From the NCBI RefSeq assembly GCF_019649055.1, contig NW_026570586.1:1-36486 (forward strand): a stretch of 36,486 nt of DNA, in the 5' to 3' direction. A program made the translations under genes and the position numbers. Shown one piece after another: positions 1 to 7,397 of this stretch. Below the pieces are notes generated by a model. It did no database searches. It was given only the letters and a program-made list of their open reading frames with translations, and was not told where the DNA came from. Each line of letters begins with the position of its first letter. Position 1 is the first letter of the stretch. Source of the DNA: Paramacrobiotus metropolitanus. Taxonomy: Eukaryota > Tardigrada > Eutardigrada > Parachela > Macrobiotidae.

Positions 1-346
1 TCTAAGGCTAGATCCAACTGTGATCCAGATACGGAGACCTAAACGGAATAGATCCCGTGGAAGTGAGCAATGCGATCTGGATTGCGAACTACGCGAAATC
101 ACGAAACGTCGCACCGCTAATTGCTGACTTTTAATCAATTGAAAATTCCGACAACAGAAAATCAATAATGATCGGCGCAGCTCGATCGTAAAGCGTGGAG
201 CCCATTCAACAGTGTGTAACACTGTGCAGCACGTGCTATGCCGCGCCCACTAACACAACTCAAGCCAATCAGAAGAGACACAACACAGACACGTAATCCA
301 GTGGCGTAGCGTTGTGGACGTGAACGCTAGTGAACCCCCGCTCACA
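1..346 (-). repeat. 3' LTR, first 346 bp only
   Basis: This segment aligns with 23850-24196, with about four substitutions and one single-T indel in a T run. Both copies end on the plus strand in CTCACA and diverge at the next base. On the minus strand the LTR therefore begins TGTGAG, the canonical TG. The remaining 1.4 kb or so lies left of position 1. Confidence 0.92.
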
Positions 347-620
347 TGCCTCTGGGGGGATGCCGAGCTCCTGTGAGGCTGGACACACTCCCGAATCCAC
401 GAAAACGACGGTCGCCGGTGTCTGTGTGCTCAAAACATCAAATTCTCTTAATCCATTTTATCACATCAATTCCGTAAAGGCACAATTCCATTTAATACAA
501 TGTGAAATAAAGAGATCCAATTATAAAAATACTATCAAATCGTTAAGAACAGATCAACAGTAACAGATCAACAAAAGTATTAATCAAATTGTAGACTAGG
601 ATCCTCCATTTTTGACTCGC
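347..620. other. Non-coding sequence next to the 3' LTR; no polypurine tract seen
   Basis: This stretch should hold the polypurine tract just upstream of the 3' LTR on the minus strand. The sense bases before TGTGAG are pyrimidine-rich (a C6 run followed by AGAGGCA), so no conventional tract is visible. The rest is AT-rich and I see no gene in it. Confidence 0.5.
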
Positions 621-1030
621 AAAGGTCACAGGTCCTGTCCACCGTTTTCCGCACTTTGGCCCATTCCGCTCCGTTGAGCAATTTCGCGCATCCGTAATGC
701 GACTTTCATCACAATCCGCTTGAGAATCAGGTGCGTATCAAGTACGACTTAGGAATACTGCTTCACTCTTTGGAATATGGTGCGTATCATTCGTACGACT
801 TCAAAATGAGATCCAATAAAGGTCATGGAGGGACGTCAATGAAGACAAGCGTAGTTCGCTTCCTCCCTAATAAAGGTCATCCTTTGTTGAGATGATCCGT
901 TGAGATGTGCGACTCGTTTTGGGTTAATGGTCCCAAAGGTCATGCGACTTGAATTCCGATACGGTGACTCTGTTGGGCAATTGATGATCCCAAAGGTCAT
1001 CCCACTCGTCAAAACTTCGTTAAAGGTCAT
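621..1030 (+). repeat. Cluster of six AAAGGTCA octamers in the 3' non-coding region
   Basis: Exact octamers start at 621, 818, 872, 935, 992 and 1022, all in plus orientation, opposite to most copies in the coding body. Five of the six are followed by T, so on the minus strand they read ATGACCTTT. The stretch also carries a duplicated GGTGCGTATCA at 730-740 and 779-789, each followed by a GTACGACTT-type sequence. A minus-strand open frame across it (836-1066) is mainly repeated Met-Thr-Phe from the motif and is probably not a gene. Confidence 0.7.
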
Positions 1031-1141
1031 GGAGGAACTTAGCCGATTTTCTGCGGCTTCAAGCACTTCTTTGCTTGCCTCCTGGTAAAATTTACAGTTT
1101 GACCTTTCCGTCGCACATCCAACTTCAATATGCCTCGAGCG

Positions 1142-1611
1142 GCCAGAGTGCCGGCAAGTTTACCGTAGCATCTCTGATGGGGCCGGCTAATTACCGGATT
1201 GAGTTTACCCCATGAAATTTCCACCTTAAATCTTTGACTCTTGTTCGCCGCTTGTGGCTTACGTTAGTACGAGAAATCCGGCTTGATTACCGTAGTTTTT
1301 CTCGTTTTAATTTTAACACTGAATCGCTTGGAAAGAGTGCCGGCATAGTTTACCGTAACAACTCTAATGAGGCCGGCTAATTGCCGCATTAAGTTAACCT
1401 CATCAATATTCCACCTGTTGTCTTTCTCTTTTTCGCCGCTTGTGGCCCCGTTTCGTATTCAAGAGATCCGGCTTGATTACCGTAGTTTCTCTTGTGCATT
1501 TATAACACTGAGTCGCTTAGAGAGGAGGGCCGGCTAACTGCCGTAGCAACTCCCTTGGGGCCGGCTTTATAGACCGAATCAATTTCAACCCCAATAGATA
1601 TTCCACATGAT
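1142..1611. repeat. Array of eight stem-loops with conserved loops and covarying stems
   Basis: Two full units of about 188 bp plus a partial third. Each full unit has three hairpins whose loops contain CCGGC and TACCG or TGCCG. Stem pairs are CAGAG/CTCTG (1144, 1172), ATGGGG/CCCCAT (1177, 1208), ACGAGAAA/TTTCTCGT (1269, 1298), AGAGT/ACTCT (1334, 1361), ATGAGG/CCTCAT (1367, 1398), CAAGAGA/TCTCTTG (1460, 1488), GGAG/CTCC (1524, 1550) and TTGGGG/CCCCAA (1555, 1589). Equivalent hairpins in different units keep pairing through paired substitutions, which points to a maintained nucleic-acid structure. The array lies between the last reading frame and the 3' LTR, where RNA export, stability or 3'-end signals would be expected. 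That role is inference. Confidence 0.8.
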
Positions 1612-1829
1612 TTCTTTTAGGCAATTCTGTGCTATAAACGCTGCAAACAACAAATACACAAATACAGTTAATGTTAACATGTCACGTGTCGCGCCCTTTA
1701 TACAACACCATTTTAATCTTTGTGACGTACCGACAAATGCCGTAGACGTCCTTTTAATAGTGTGATCCTAACGATCAGCACTACTCCATTTCATTTGAAT
1801 CGCCCTCGCCATCTCTCGGCGGGCGTTTC
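1612..1829. other. Non-coding spacer
   Basis: AT-rich sequence between the hairpin array and the last minus-strand frame. I see no gene, no further hairpin of the array type and no octamer. Confidence 0.5.
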
Positions 1830-3088
1830 TTAGCGCTTTCGGTTGGTTTCAATCGGAAGTTCGGTCAACTGGTTCCGTCGAGTCAACTTCCATGACCTTT
1901 GTCGGGTCAACTTCGCGCTGGCCACGACCTTTACCTTGGCGACTTCGCTTAACCGCCTCAAGTCGATGGCGTGCGTCATTTTCTTCGAGTCGCAGTCTGC
2001 GGTTATCAGGTCTTCCGCCAATCGACGCTGCACGTCGGCGAGATTATCCGCAGCTGTTGGTTTCGGATACCGCGTCGTCCCATCTGGTTAGGCGCACGGT
2101 CTGGACGACGGTCACTTTTCTTCACTAAGAATTCATCAATGTAAGTTTCGATTCCGTCCACCGGTTCGACGTAGTCGCTTCCCAGAGAATCTTTAATCTT
2201 ATTAATCCTTTCTTCTACTTGGGATGCGTGGCGCTGTGTCAAGTTGCCCTTTTCCATCCGTGTCTTACATTTCTTCAGCGCCTTCCGAGCCGTATGCGCT
2301 ATGCTGATATGTTCCATCGGTTGTCCCAACTTGGCGACATGAGCTCGGAAGAACGGTGGAATGTCGTCCTTCATGGTATTAGACACTAATTGATTCTGTG
2401 TCTTGTAATGTGCCAGTCTCGCAGCAAAGACCTTTTGCCCCATCCTTTTTGCGGCATAGTCCTTAGGATCCACCTGTAGTCCTATCGATGCCCTTGCTGC
2501 AAGCAACTTGAAGCTGGATTCACATGTCGTAAAACAAACTGAGCCACGTATTGTTGGCGTTCGGGATAGTCTCTGTAGTAGAACTGTGTCATCCCGATTG
2601 GGTCAGTTGTGTCCAGCGGTACATCCAATAAACTTAAATCCACCAAACTGTGTAGCCCATTCCGTCGGATAGGGGAGATAACAGTCCCGTACTGAATCGC
2701 GGTGGATGAATAAACGACGGAAAAGTCCTTGTTCGACTCCTTGTTTAATCTCTCTCGCGTATCCCGAATCAAGTAAGAATTGGCTCAACTGTCTCAGAAT
2801 TGTGCCAGTTTTGTTGGCTTCAACCGAATCCGGCTCAAGTCCAAAGTATCGACAAATTTCGACCGTTTGCTCATCAATATCAGTCGTCTTGTATTCCATG
2901 TCGATACTTTCAGGACGTCGGTTGTCAAATCTGGAGTTCTGTCGCTGATCAGCCTGGCGATGATTATCCGGTTCTCGTTGACCTTCTGGTTCCCGTCGCT
3001 CTCCCGACTCAGGCTGCGACGGTTCGTTACTCGCCGGTTGTTCCGGTTGAAGGTCACTATCCAGAATTACATTTCGTCGATGGGTCAC
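1830..3088 (-). CDS. 3'-terminal element protein, frameshifted segments
   Basis: Not recognised. Minus-strand open segments follow each other with small overlaps: 3088-2603, 2772-2482, 2506-2006 and 2033-1830. They read as one protein split by one-base shifts. The first part is Gln/Glu/Pro/Arg-rich and disordered. The middle looks folded, with alternating helices and many aromatic residues around 2480-2770. The next part is Lys/Arg-rich with helices containing HTARKALKK. The first segment opens with GTG overlapping the TGA of the upstream frame, so it may be a continuation of the 4464-3085 protein rather than a separate gene. No envelope features (signal peptide, transmembrane anchor) are seen. 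Confidence 0.55.
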
Positions 3089-4464
3089 GTTCTCTTGAGA
3101 CGTTTCCGCAATCGAGCTGGTCCTTCCATCGCATCGTCTTCTTGTACGACGCTCACAATTGGTTCCACAACGTGAACCACTGACTCCACCCGCTGATACT
3201 TTGGGGGTGAATCTTCCCGTTCAGTGCTTGATGACCTTTTACTTGCGCCCGAGTCAAAGGTCGCATAAAATGCGGCTCTCTGTTGCCATCTCTTATCCTG
3301 TGGGTCAGGCGTTCGATTTCGCGTATGTTCACGTCTTTTATCCCATGACCTTTCGGGTGTTGACATCCTGACATTGCGGTTCCGGAATGCAACTCCCATC
3401 GGCACCTGATGCCCTTGTTTTTCAGGCTCTGCACGGAACGTCTCCGCACGCCGTTTTTGAATACTCATTTCCGTAACTTCGTCTCCATGGCGCACCCATC
3501 CTCTTCCGCCACGGTAATCTCTATCATGAGAACGTTCGCGTGACCTTTCGTTGCGGTAGTCACGTGTCCTTTCACGAGAGTGTTCGCGTGACCTTTCTCT
3601 CTGTCGTTCAGAAGTTCGCTCATATTCTCGTGAATGTCCGCGTGACCTTTCTCTATGCGGGGGCGACCGTGGTCGTATAAAGCCTTCGTCCCGTTTAAAA
3701 TTTCTGAATGCTTGCAGCACATCGCTTTCGGTTCGGCGAGACTTACGTAGGTCATCCATACGTCTTTCGACTTCCTTCTTTATGTAGGGTGCCGGCGCGA
3801 ACCCGTCTTGAAGTCGTTTCTTCTCCCGCAACAGCATTTTGAATACCTCGTCTGACATAGCAGCTGGATCTTTCGTTAACGTATCGATTTGTATGATGAG
3901 CGACTGTCGTACAAGTTGCATTTCGTCTTCATTAAGGCTGGCTGTGGGTCTGGTTGAACTCGACGACGTAATGGGCAACCCCTCTCGTGCAGCCTGTTCA
4001 CTTGCTCTCTTATTTTCCGCATTAATTTTCGCGCGGATTTCGTCTTCCATCTGCTGAGCTCGCATCTTCGCCTGGTCTTCTTCAAATTTCTTCCGATACG
4101 CGTCTGTCTGTGGACACTTCAACGGCTCCAGGGTGTCATCCCAGCCAGGTTCATTGTTCCGGATCGCTTCTCGATAACGATCTTCGAATAGCATTCGCTC
4201 TTCTACTGGGATGCTGCCGTAATTCCTTGCACTTATCAGGTTACGGAAGACGTCCAGGTTCCCACGTTTAGCTTCCGAGACTCCAACAAGTGAGACAATA
4301 TGTGGGTCATCCAGCTTGTGAATGCAAGTGTAGCAAGGGAATTTCTTACCAACCTTTTTGTTGTTCCTTAAGCAGTCCGGACACTTTGGATTATAGCCCG
4401 TAAACTGATCGATGTCTGCCGCCATTCCTGTACGTTTAGAAGGGGCTTGACCTTTTTGTGCCAT
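3085..4464 (-). CDS. RS-rich element protein with N-terminal Zn-ribbon-like cysteines and a PPxY motif
   Basis: A 459-residue open frame starting at ATG. Near the N-terminus CPDC and CYTC pairs, about 14 residues apart, resemble a zinc ribbon. The centre is helical and rich in Lys/Glu/Arg. Residues about 265-330 are dominated by Arg-Ser and Arg-Glu repeats, as in SR-type RNA-binding proteins; several of these arise where AAAGGTCA is read as Glu-Arg-Ser. A PPKY tetrapeptide lies at residues 420-423, a possible Nedd4-type WW-domain ligand (late domain). The N-terminal FTGYNPKCPDC context and charged helices give no family I know. It might bind RNA; this is inference. The stop overlaps the next frame's GTG by two bases. 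Confidence 0.7.
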   Translation of the reverse strand: MAQKGQAPSKRTGMAADIDQFTGYNPKCPDCLRNNKKVGKKFPCYTCIHKLDDPHIVSLVGVSEAKRGNLDVFRNLISARNYGSIPVEERMLFEDRYREAIRNNEPGWDDTLEPLKCPQTDAYRKKFEEDQAKMRAQQMEDEIRAKINAENKRASEQAAREGLPITSSSSTRPTASLNEDEMQLVRQSLIIQIDTLTKDPAAMSDEVFKMLLREKKRLQDGFAPAPYIKKEVERRMDDLRKSRRTESDVLQAFRNFKRDEGFIRPRSPPHRERSRGHSREYERTSERQRERSREHSRERTRDYRNERSRERSHDRDYRGGRGWVRHGDEVTEMSIQKRRAETFRAEPEKQGHQVPMGVAFRNRNVRMSTPERSWDKRREHTRNRTPDPQDKRWQQRAAFYATFDSGASKRSSSTEREDSPPKYQRVESVVHVVEPIVSVVQEDDAMEGPARLRKRLKRT

Positions 4465-4802
4465 CTTTTTTCTTCAATCTGCAATTATAAAACAATCCAT
4501 CATAGTAACCTTTCCACGTTAATCCTTTCCGTTCCTATCCGTTATCAAGGCTTTCTATCATTTTTACGCCTATCCGTTACTGAGCTGAGACTTTCCTAGC
4601 TCCTGCTGGCTTTTCTATCACTGTAACGTGGTGACCTTTCTCACGTTATCAGCACCCTCTGACTACTGTGACCTTTTCTATTAGTCCTAGTACTGCTTTC
4701 AGGTGACCTTTCCTAACACTTTTCTCTTTCGTTTTAAATTATTTTATGCTTTTTCTGTAATATGCAGGGTTCATTACTCGCTGCATATTACACTCGATTA
4801 GT
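4465..4802. other. Inter-ORF spacer rich in small hairpins
   Basis: A non-coding gap between two element genes. It has a perfect 12-bp inverted repeat, TGTAATATGCAG at 4756-4767 against 4781-4792, ten bases beyond the preceding gene's stop. It also has GAGCT/AGCTC (4582, 4598) and TAACGTG/CACGTTA (4624, 4642), each with an 11-nt loop, plus GACTA/TAGTC (4661, 4682). The second and third of these enclose TGACCTTT in the loop; the first encloses a near match. A further octamer is at 4703. Confidence 0.65.
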
Positions 4803-5291
4803 TCACTCGGATTCTTTCGTCGATGGTTTATACGGCTTGAAATCAATTCTGCCATCTGGCTTAATATGAAGCACTTCGTCCGCGATCAAGGCTTCAACGG
4901 CATTCTTAATCCACTCTTTATCGCTTTCAATATTCAAGTCTCCCAATTCGTAATTGACAGCCATGAAGTTCGAAAGGTCATTCCATGACGCTCCATTGGT
5001 ACCGCCAATGGCGTCCAAAGCCACGTCTGTGATGGCTATCTTCCAGGCCTCCAGTTCCATTTTCAGTCTGGGCGTTCGTTCCGTGCCCTGTTTCGGGAGG
5101 TAGTAGACGACTTTGTTGTCCTTGTTATATTTACATCCCAACTTTCCTTCCTTATAAGCTCGTTTCAAGACTCGTTCAGTCATGTTAAGTGACGACCTTC
5201 CGTTTGAATTTATTGCCACTTGTCTCTTCAGATCTGTACCAAGCATCTCTTTTCTCGGATGATCTGGAGCGCGTTCTGGACTTCGTTCCAT
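4803..5291 (-). CDS. Small element protein with winged-helix-like (possibly H15-like) domain
   Basis: A 162-residue open frame starting at ATG; its first part overlaps the end of the 7018-5228 frame. Residues about 80-155 show a helix-helix-helix-wing pattern: an aliphatic helix, a GGTNGASWNDL turn into a second helix, a third helix WIKNAVEALIADEVL, then a short strand pair ending in FKPYKP. This resembles winged-helix domains and in outline the linker-histone H15 globular domain (Gly-Ser-Ser turn, recognition helix, Gly in the wing). Residues 36-66 have a second shorter helix plus strand pattern. A DNA- or chromatin-binding role would fit, but the family assignment rests on pattern only. Confidence 0.6.
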   Translation of the reverse strand: MERSPERAPDHPRKEMLGTDLKRQVAINSNGRSSLNMTERVLKRAYKEGKLGCKYNKDNKVVYYLPKQGTERTPRLKMELEAWKIAITDVALDAIGGTNGASWNDLSNFMAVNYELGDLNIESDKEWIKNAVEALIADEVLHIKPDGRIDFKPYKPSTKESE

Positions 5292-7018
5292 GTACGATTA
5301 TTCACGTCCAATGCCGGCCCTAACATGTAATCTGTAGCCTCCTTTGCCGGTGTACCGCTACTTTTCTGGGAGGATGTCGAGTCCGTTGGGTCAGCCGTCG
5401 CTGTCTCGTCGATCCTCAGCTTTGCCAGTGATCCTGATGATGACCCCGCCGATTTCGGTTCAACTGTTTTCTTTTCCTCTTGTGGCGTAGTCTCTTGACC
5501 TTTTAGATCGCCGACCGACTTGGATCGTTCCTTCTCAAAGACCTCCTTTAATGGTATGAACAGTGATTTATGAAACACCTGTCGCGCCGAATCCGCTTCA
5601 GCTTCTGCCGCTGCCTTATCCATCGGGAGCATGACCTTTTCTTTCTCCCGTTTGTCTGAAGTTTCAGATGTCTTTTGACCTTTCGACTGTTCATCTTTTT
5701 CTGTCGCGGGTCCAGAAGGAGCCGTTATTGTAGTATCGTCATCACTTCCCGATTCCGAGTCCATTGGGCCTTTTGTCTTCGATGAAACTGTGACCTTTTC
5801 CATATCCTGACTGTCGGACATATTACAGTGGATCTGTCTCTCCGGTGGTATTAGACCAACTCTCGTGTATCGGATCGGGTGTCCTTTATTTGCGTTTGTT
5901 GTAGCAAGGATATTCTGTTTAATCAATTTTGGCAATACACGCTCGGTTGCCGTGTCGATCTCCTTTATCATCCCGTTCCCGTCATTCCAAACTGCGTTAA
6001 TATATTGGCTAATCCGATGGCTTGTTGATCCTAACGGGCTTGTCATCCCTGCGATTGCCCTTTCTACTCGCATTGGGACCGCTTCATTCGGAGTTGTCAG
6101 CGCTTTATCCGAACTGGCTGGTCTGAACAACTTGGCCTCGTACGAGAAACTCGGGTGCTTCTGTATAAGTTTTCCTGCGTTCCGCGCGAATTCCAATACG
6201 ACGTCGAACTTTTGTTTAGTGAAGCTACGATGTTGTTTCTTCAAATACGTCTTCAGGCCTGCTTTAAATTTGGATGTCACCGATGCTGTTCTTATTCGTG
6301 TGAAATTCTTTTCAGCTCCGTTATAGGCCCTGATTACTTCATCGACCGTGTTCAAATTATCATCATCGGGACCATCAAATTCTTCGTCTGAGGTGAAGTC
6401 CAGTTCACTCTCTCCATCTGGCTCAGTGTAATTAACCGTCGCTAATGCATCGATTTTCGTGACTGTCTTGCCCTTTCCTTTGGTCTTAACGGGTTCGCTC
6501 TTTGCTTTTTTCCCTTTATCCAGAGCTTCCGCTAGGCTTCTTGGTTCAGTGGTTCTTGATCGTGTCGTTTTCGAGTCCGTGTGTGACCTCGCACTAACCG
6601 TCGAAGTGCTTGGAAGGCTCACTTCCGATGCCTCCGATTCACGCGACGTCTCCCGTTTCGCTTTTTCGCGAATCTGTTTGTCCTTACGCTCCTTTGGCGT
6701 GGATGCGGAAATGACAATAGGGACAATTTGTTTCACTGCTATGACCTTTCCTTTGGGCTTTTGATGGTTCTGACGTAGCCGAATTAATAACTTTCTTTGA
6801 AGTCGTAGGTGTCGATGACTTTTCCTCAACTTCGCCGACTGACTCGTCCAATATCTCAACATCATGCGACGCTGGTTCATCTCTTTTCTTCTTCCCGGTG
6901 CTTGTGCTATCGCTTTCGTCACCGCTCTTCTTCTTCTTATCTTCTTCCTCCTGTCGTTTCTTCTTATCTTCTTCCTCCCGTCGTTTCTTGAGAAAATCGC
7001 CTTTCTTAACCTTGTCAC
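5228..7018 (-). CDS. Large charged element protein, main frame
   Basis: A 596-residue open frame. Its first 80 residues or so are very basic and appear to be the wrong frame of the upstream acidic protein, so genuine coding in this frame probably begins near 6780. After that come Ser/Thr/Lys-rich disordered sequence, an acidic stretch (SDEEFDGPDDD), a compact helical domain of about 170 residues between roughly 6360 and 5820 with many aromatics, then another long acidic and Ser-rich tail. I recognise no family. It sits between the duplicated-domain protein and the winged-helix protein. AAAGGTCA octamers are embedded at 5496, 5632, 5686, 5791 and 6742. Confidence 0.65.
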   Translation of the reverse strand: MTRLRKAIFSRNDGRKKIRRNDRRKKIRRRRAVTKAIAQAPGRRKEMNQRRMMLRYWTSQSAKLRKSHRHLRLQRKLLIRLRQNHQKPKGKVIAVKQIVPIVISASTPKERKDKQIREKAKRETSRESEASEVSLPSTSTVSARSHTDSKTTRSRTTEPRSLAEALDKGKKAKSEPVKTKGKGKTVTKIDALATVNYTEPDGESELDFTSDEEFDGPDDDNLNTVDEVIRAYNGAEKNFTRIRTASVTSKFKAGLKTYLKKQHRSFTKQKFDVVLEFARNAGKLIQKHPSFSYEAKLFRPASSDKALTTPNEAVPMRVERAIAGMTSPLGSTSHRISQYINAVWNDGNGMIKEIDTATERVLPKLIKQNILATTNANKGHPIRYTRVGLIPPERQIHCNMSDSQDMEKVTVSSKTKGPMDSESGSDDDTTITAPSGPATEKDEQSKGQKTSETSDKREKEKVMLPMDKAAAEAEADSARQVFHKSLFIPLKEVFEKERSKSVGDLKGQETTPQEEKKTVEPKSAGSSSGSLAKLRIDETATADPTDSTSSQKSSGTPAKEATDYMLGPALDVNNRTWNEVQNALQIIREKRCLVQI

Positions 7019-7397
7019 GGTTCATGGCCTCTTCCAATCTGGGCGCTTTTCTCGATTTGACTTTTGAGGGCTTCGCTTTTGAGGGCTTTTTATGCTTGTC
7101 GGCCATTTCTTCGTCTGAGCCTTCTTCCTCAGGTGGGTTATCGTCTTCCGTCTCTGGTTCGTCGTCACCAGGTGGATTACAATAAGCACAGTTTGGTTCA
7201 TCACACTGAAGGTGCTCGTGACTTCCCTGGGCAATCTCTAACACTCTTTGTAGAGAGCGTCTTGCCCCTCCGGTTTCAGTTAGATTTGCCGACGTGCCCG
7301 GCGCCTCTTCCGTCTCTCCGGCTCCGCCTTCTTGTGCCGGGGATGAATTTCCAAGTGTCTGGTCTCTTTCGGAGATCCCTGTGAGGCGACCTCCCAC
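6684..7397 (-). CDS. Acidic and basic low-complexity element protein, N-terminal part
   Basis: A 237-residue open frame whose last 30 residues or so probably belong to another frame. A short Cys/His group (HLQC, PNCAYC) around residue 70 could bind a metal. It is followed by Glu/Asp-rich sequence and then a Lys/Glu/Arg block (repeated EEEDKKK-type units) typical of a charged single helix. The frame overlaps the 7018-5228 frame by 335 bases; a one-base shift near 6780 would join them into one protein of roughly 720 residues. Function unknown. Confidence 0.55.
   Translation of the reverse strand: MGGRLTGISERDQTLGNSSPAQEGGAGETEEAPGTSANLTETGGARRSLQRVLEIAQGSHEHLQCDEPNCAYCNPPGDDEPETEDDNPPEEEGSDEEMADKHKKPSKAKPSKVKSRKAPRLEEAMNRDKVKKGDFLKKRREEEDKKKRQEEEDKKKKSGDESDSTSTGKKKRDEPASHDVEILDESVGEVEEKSSTPTTSKKVINSATSEPSKAQRKGHSSETNCPYCHFRIHAKGA

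Noticed and set aside
836-1066. Minus-strand 76-residue frame with repeated Met-Thr-Phe
   Set aside because: Made by the repeated octamer; no other protein-like features.
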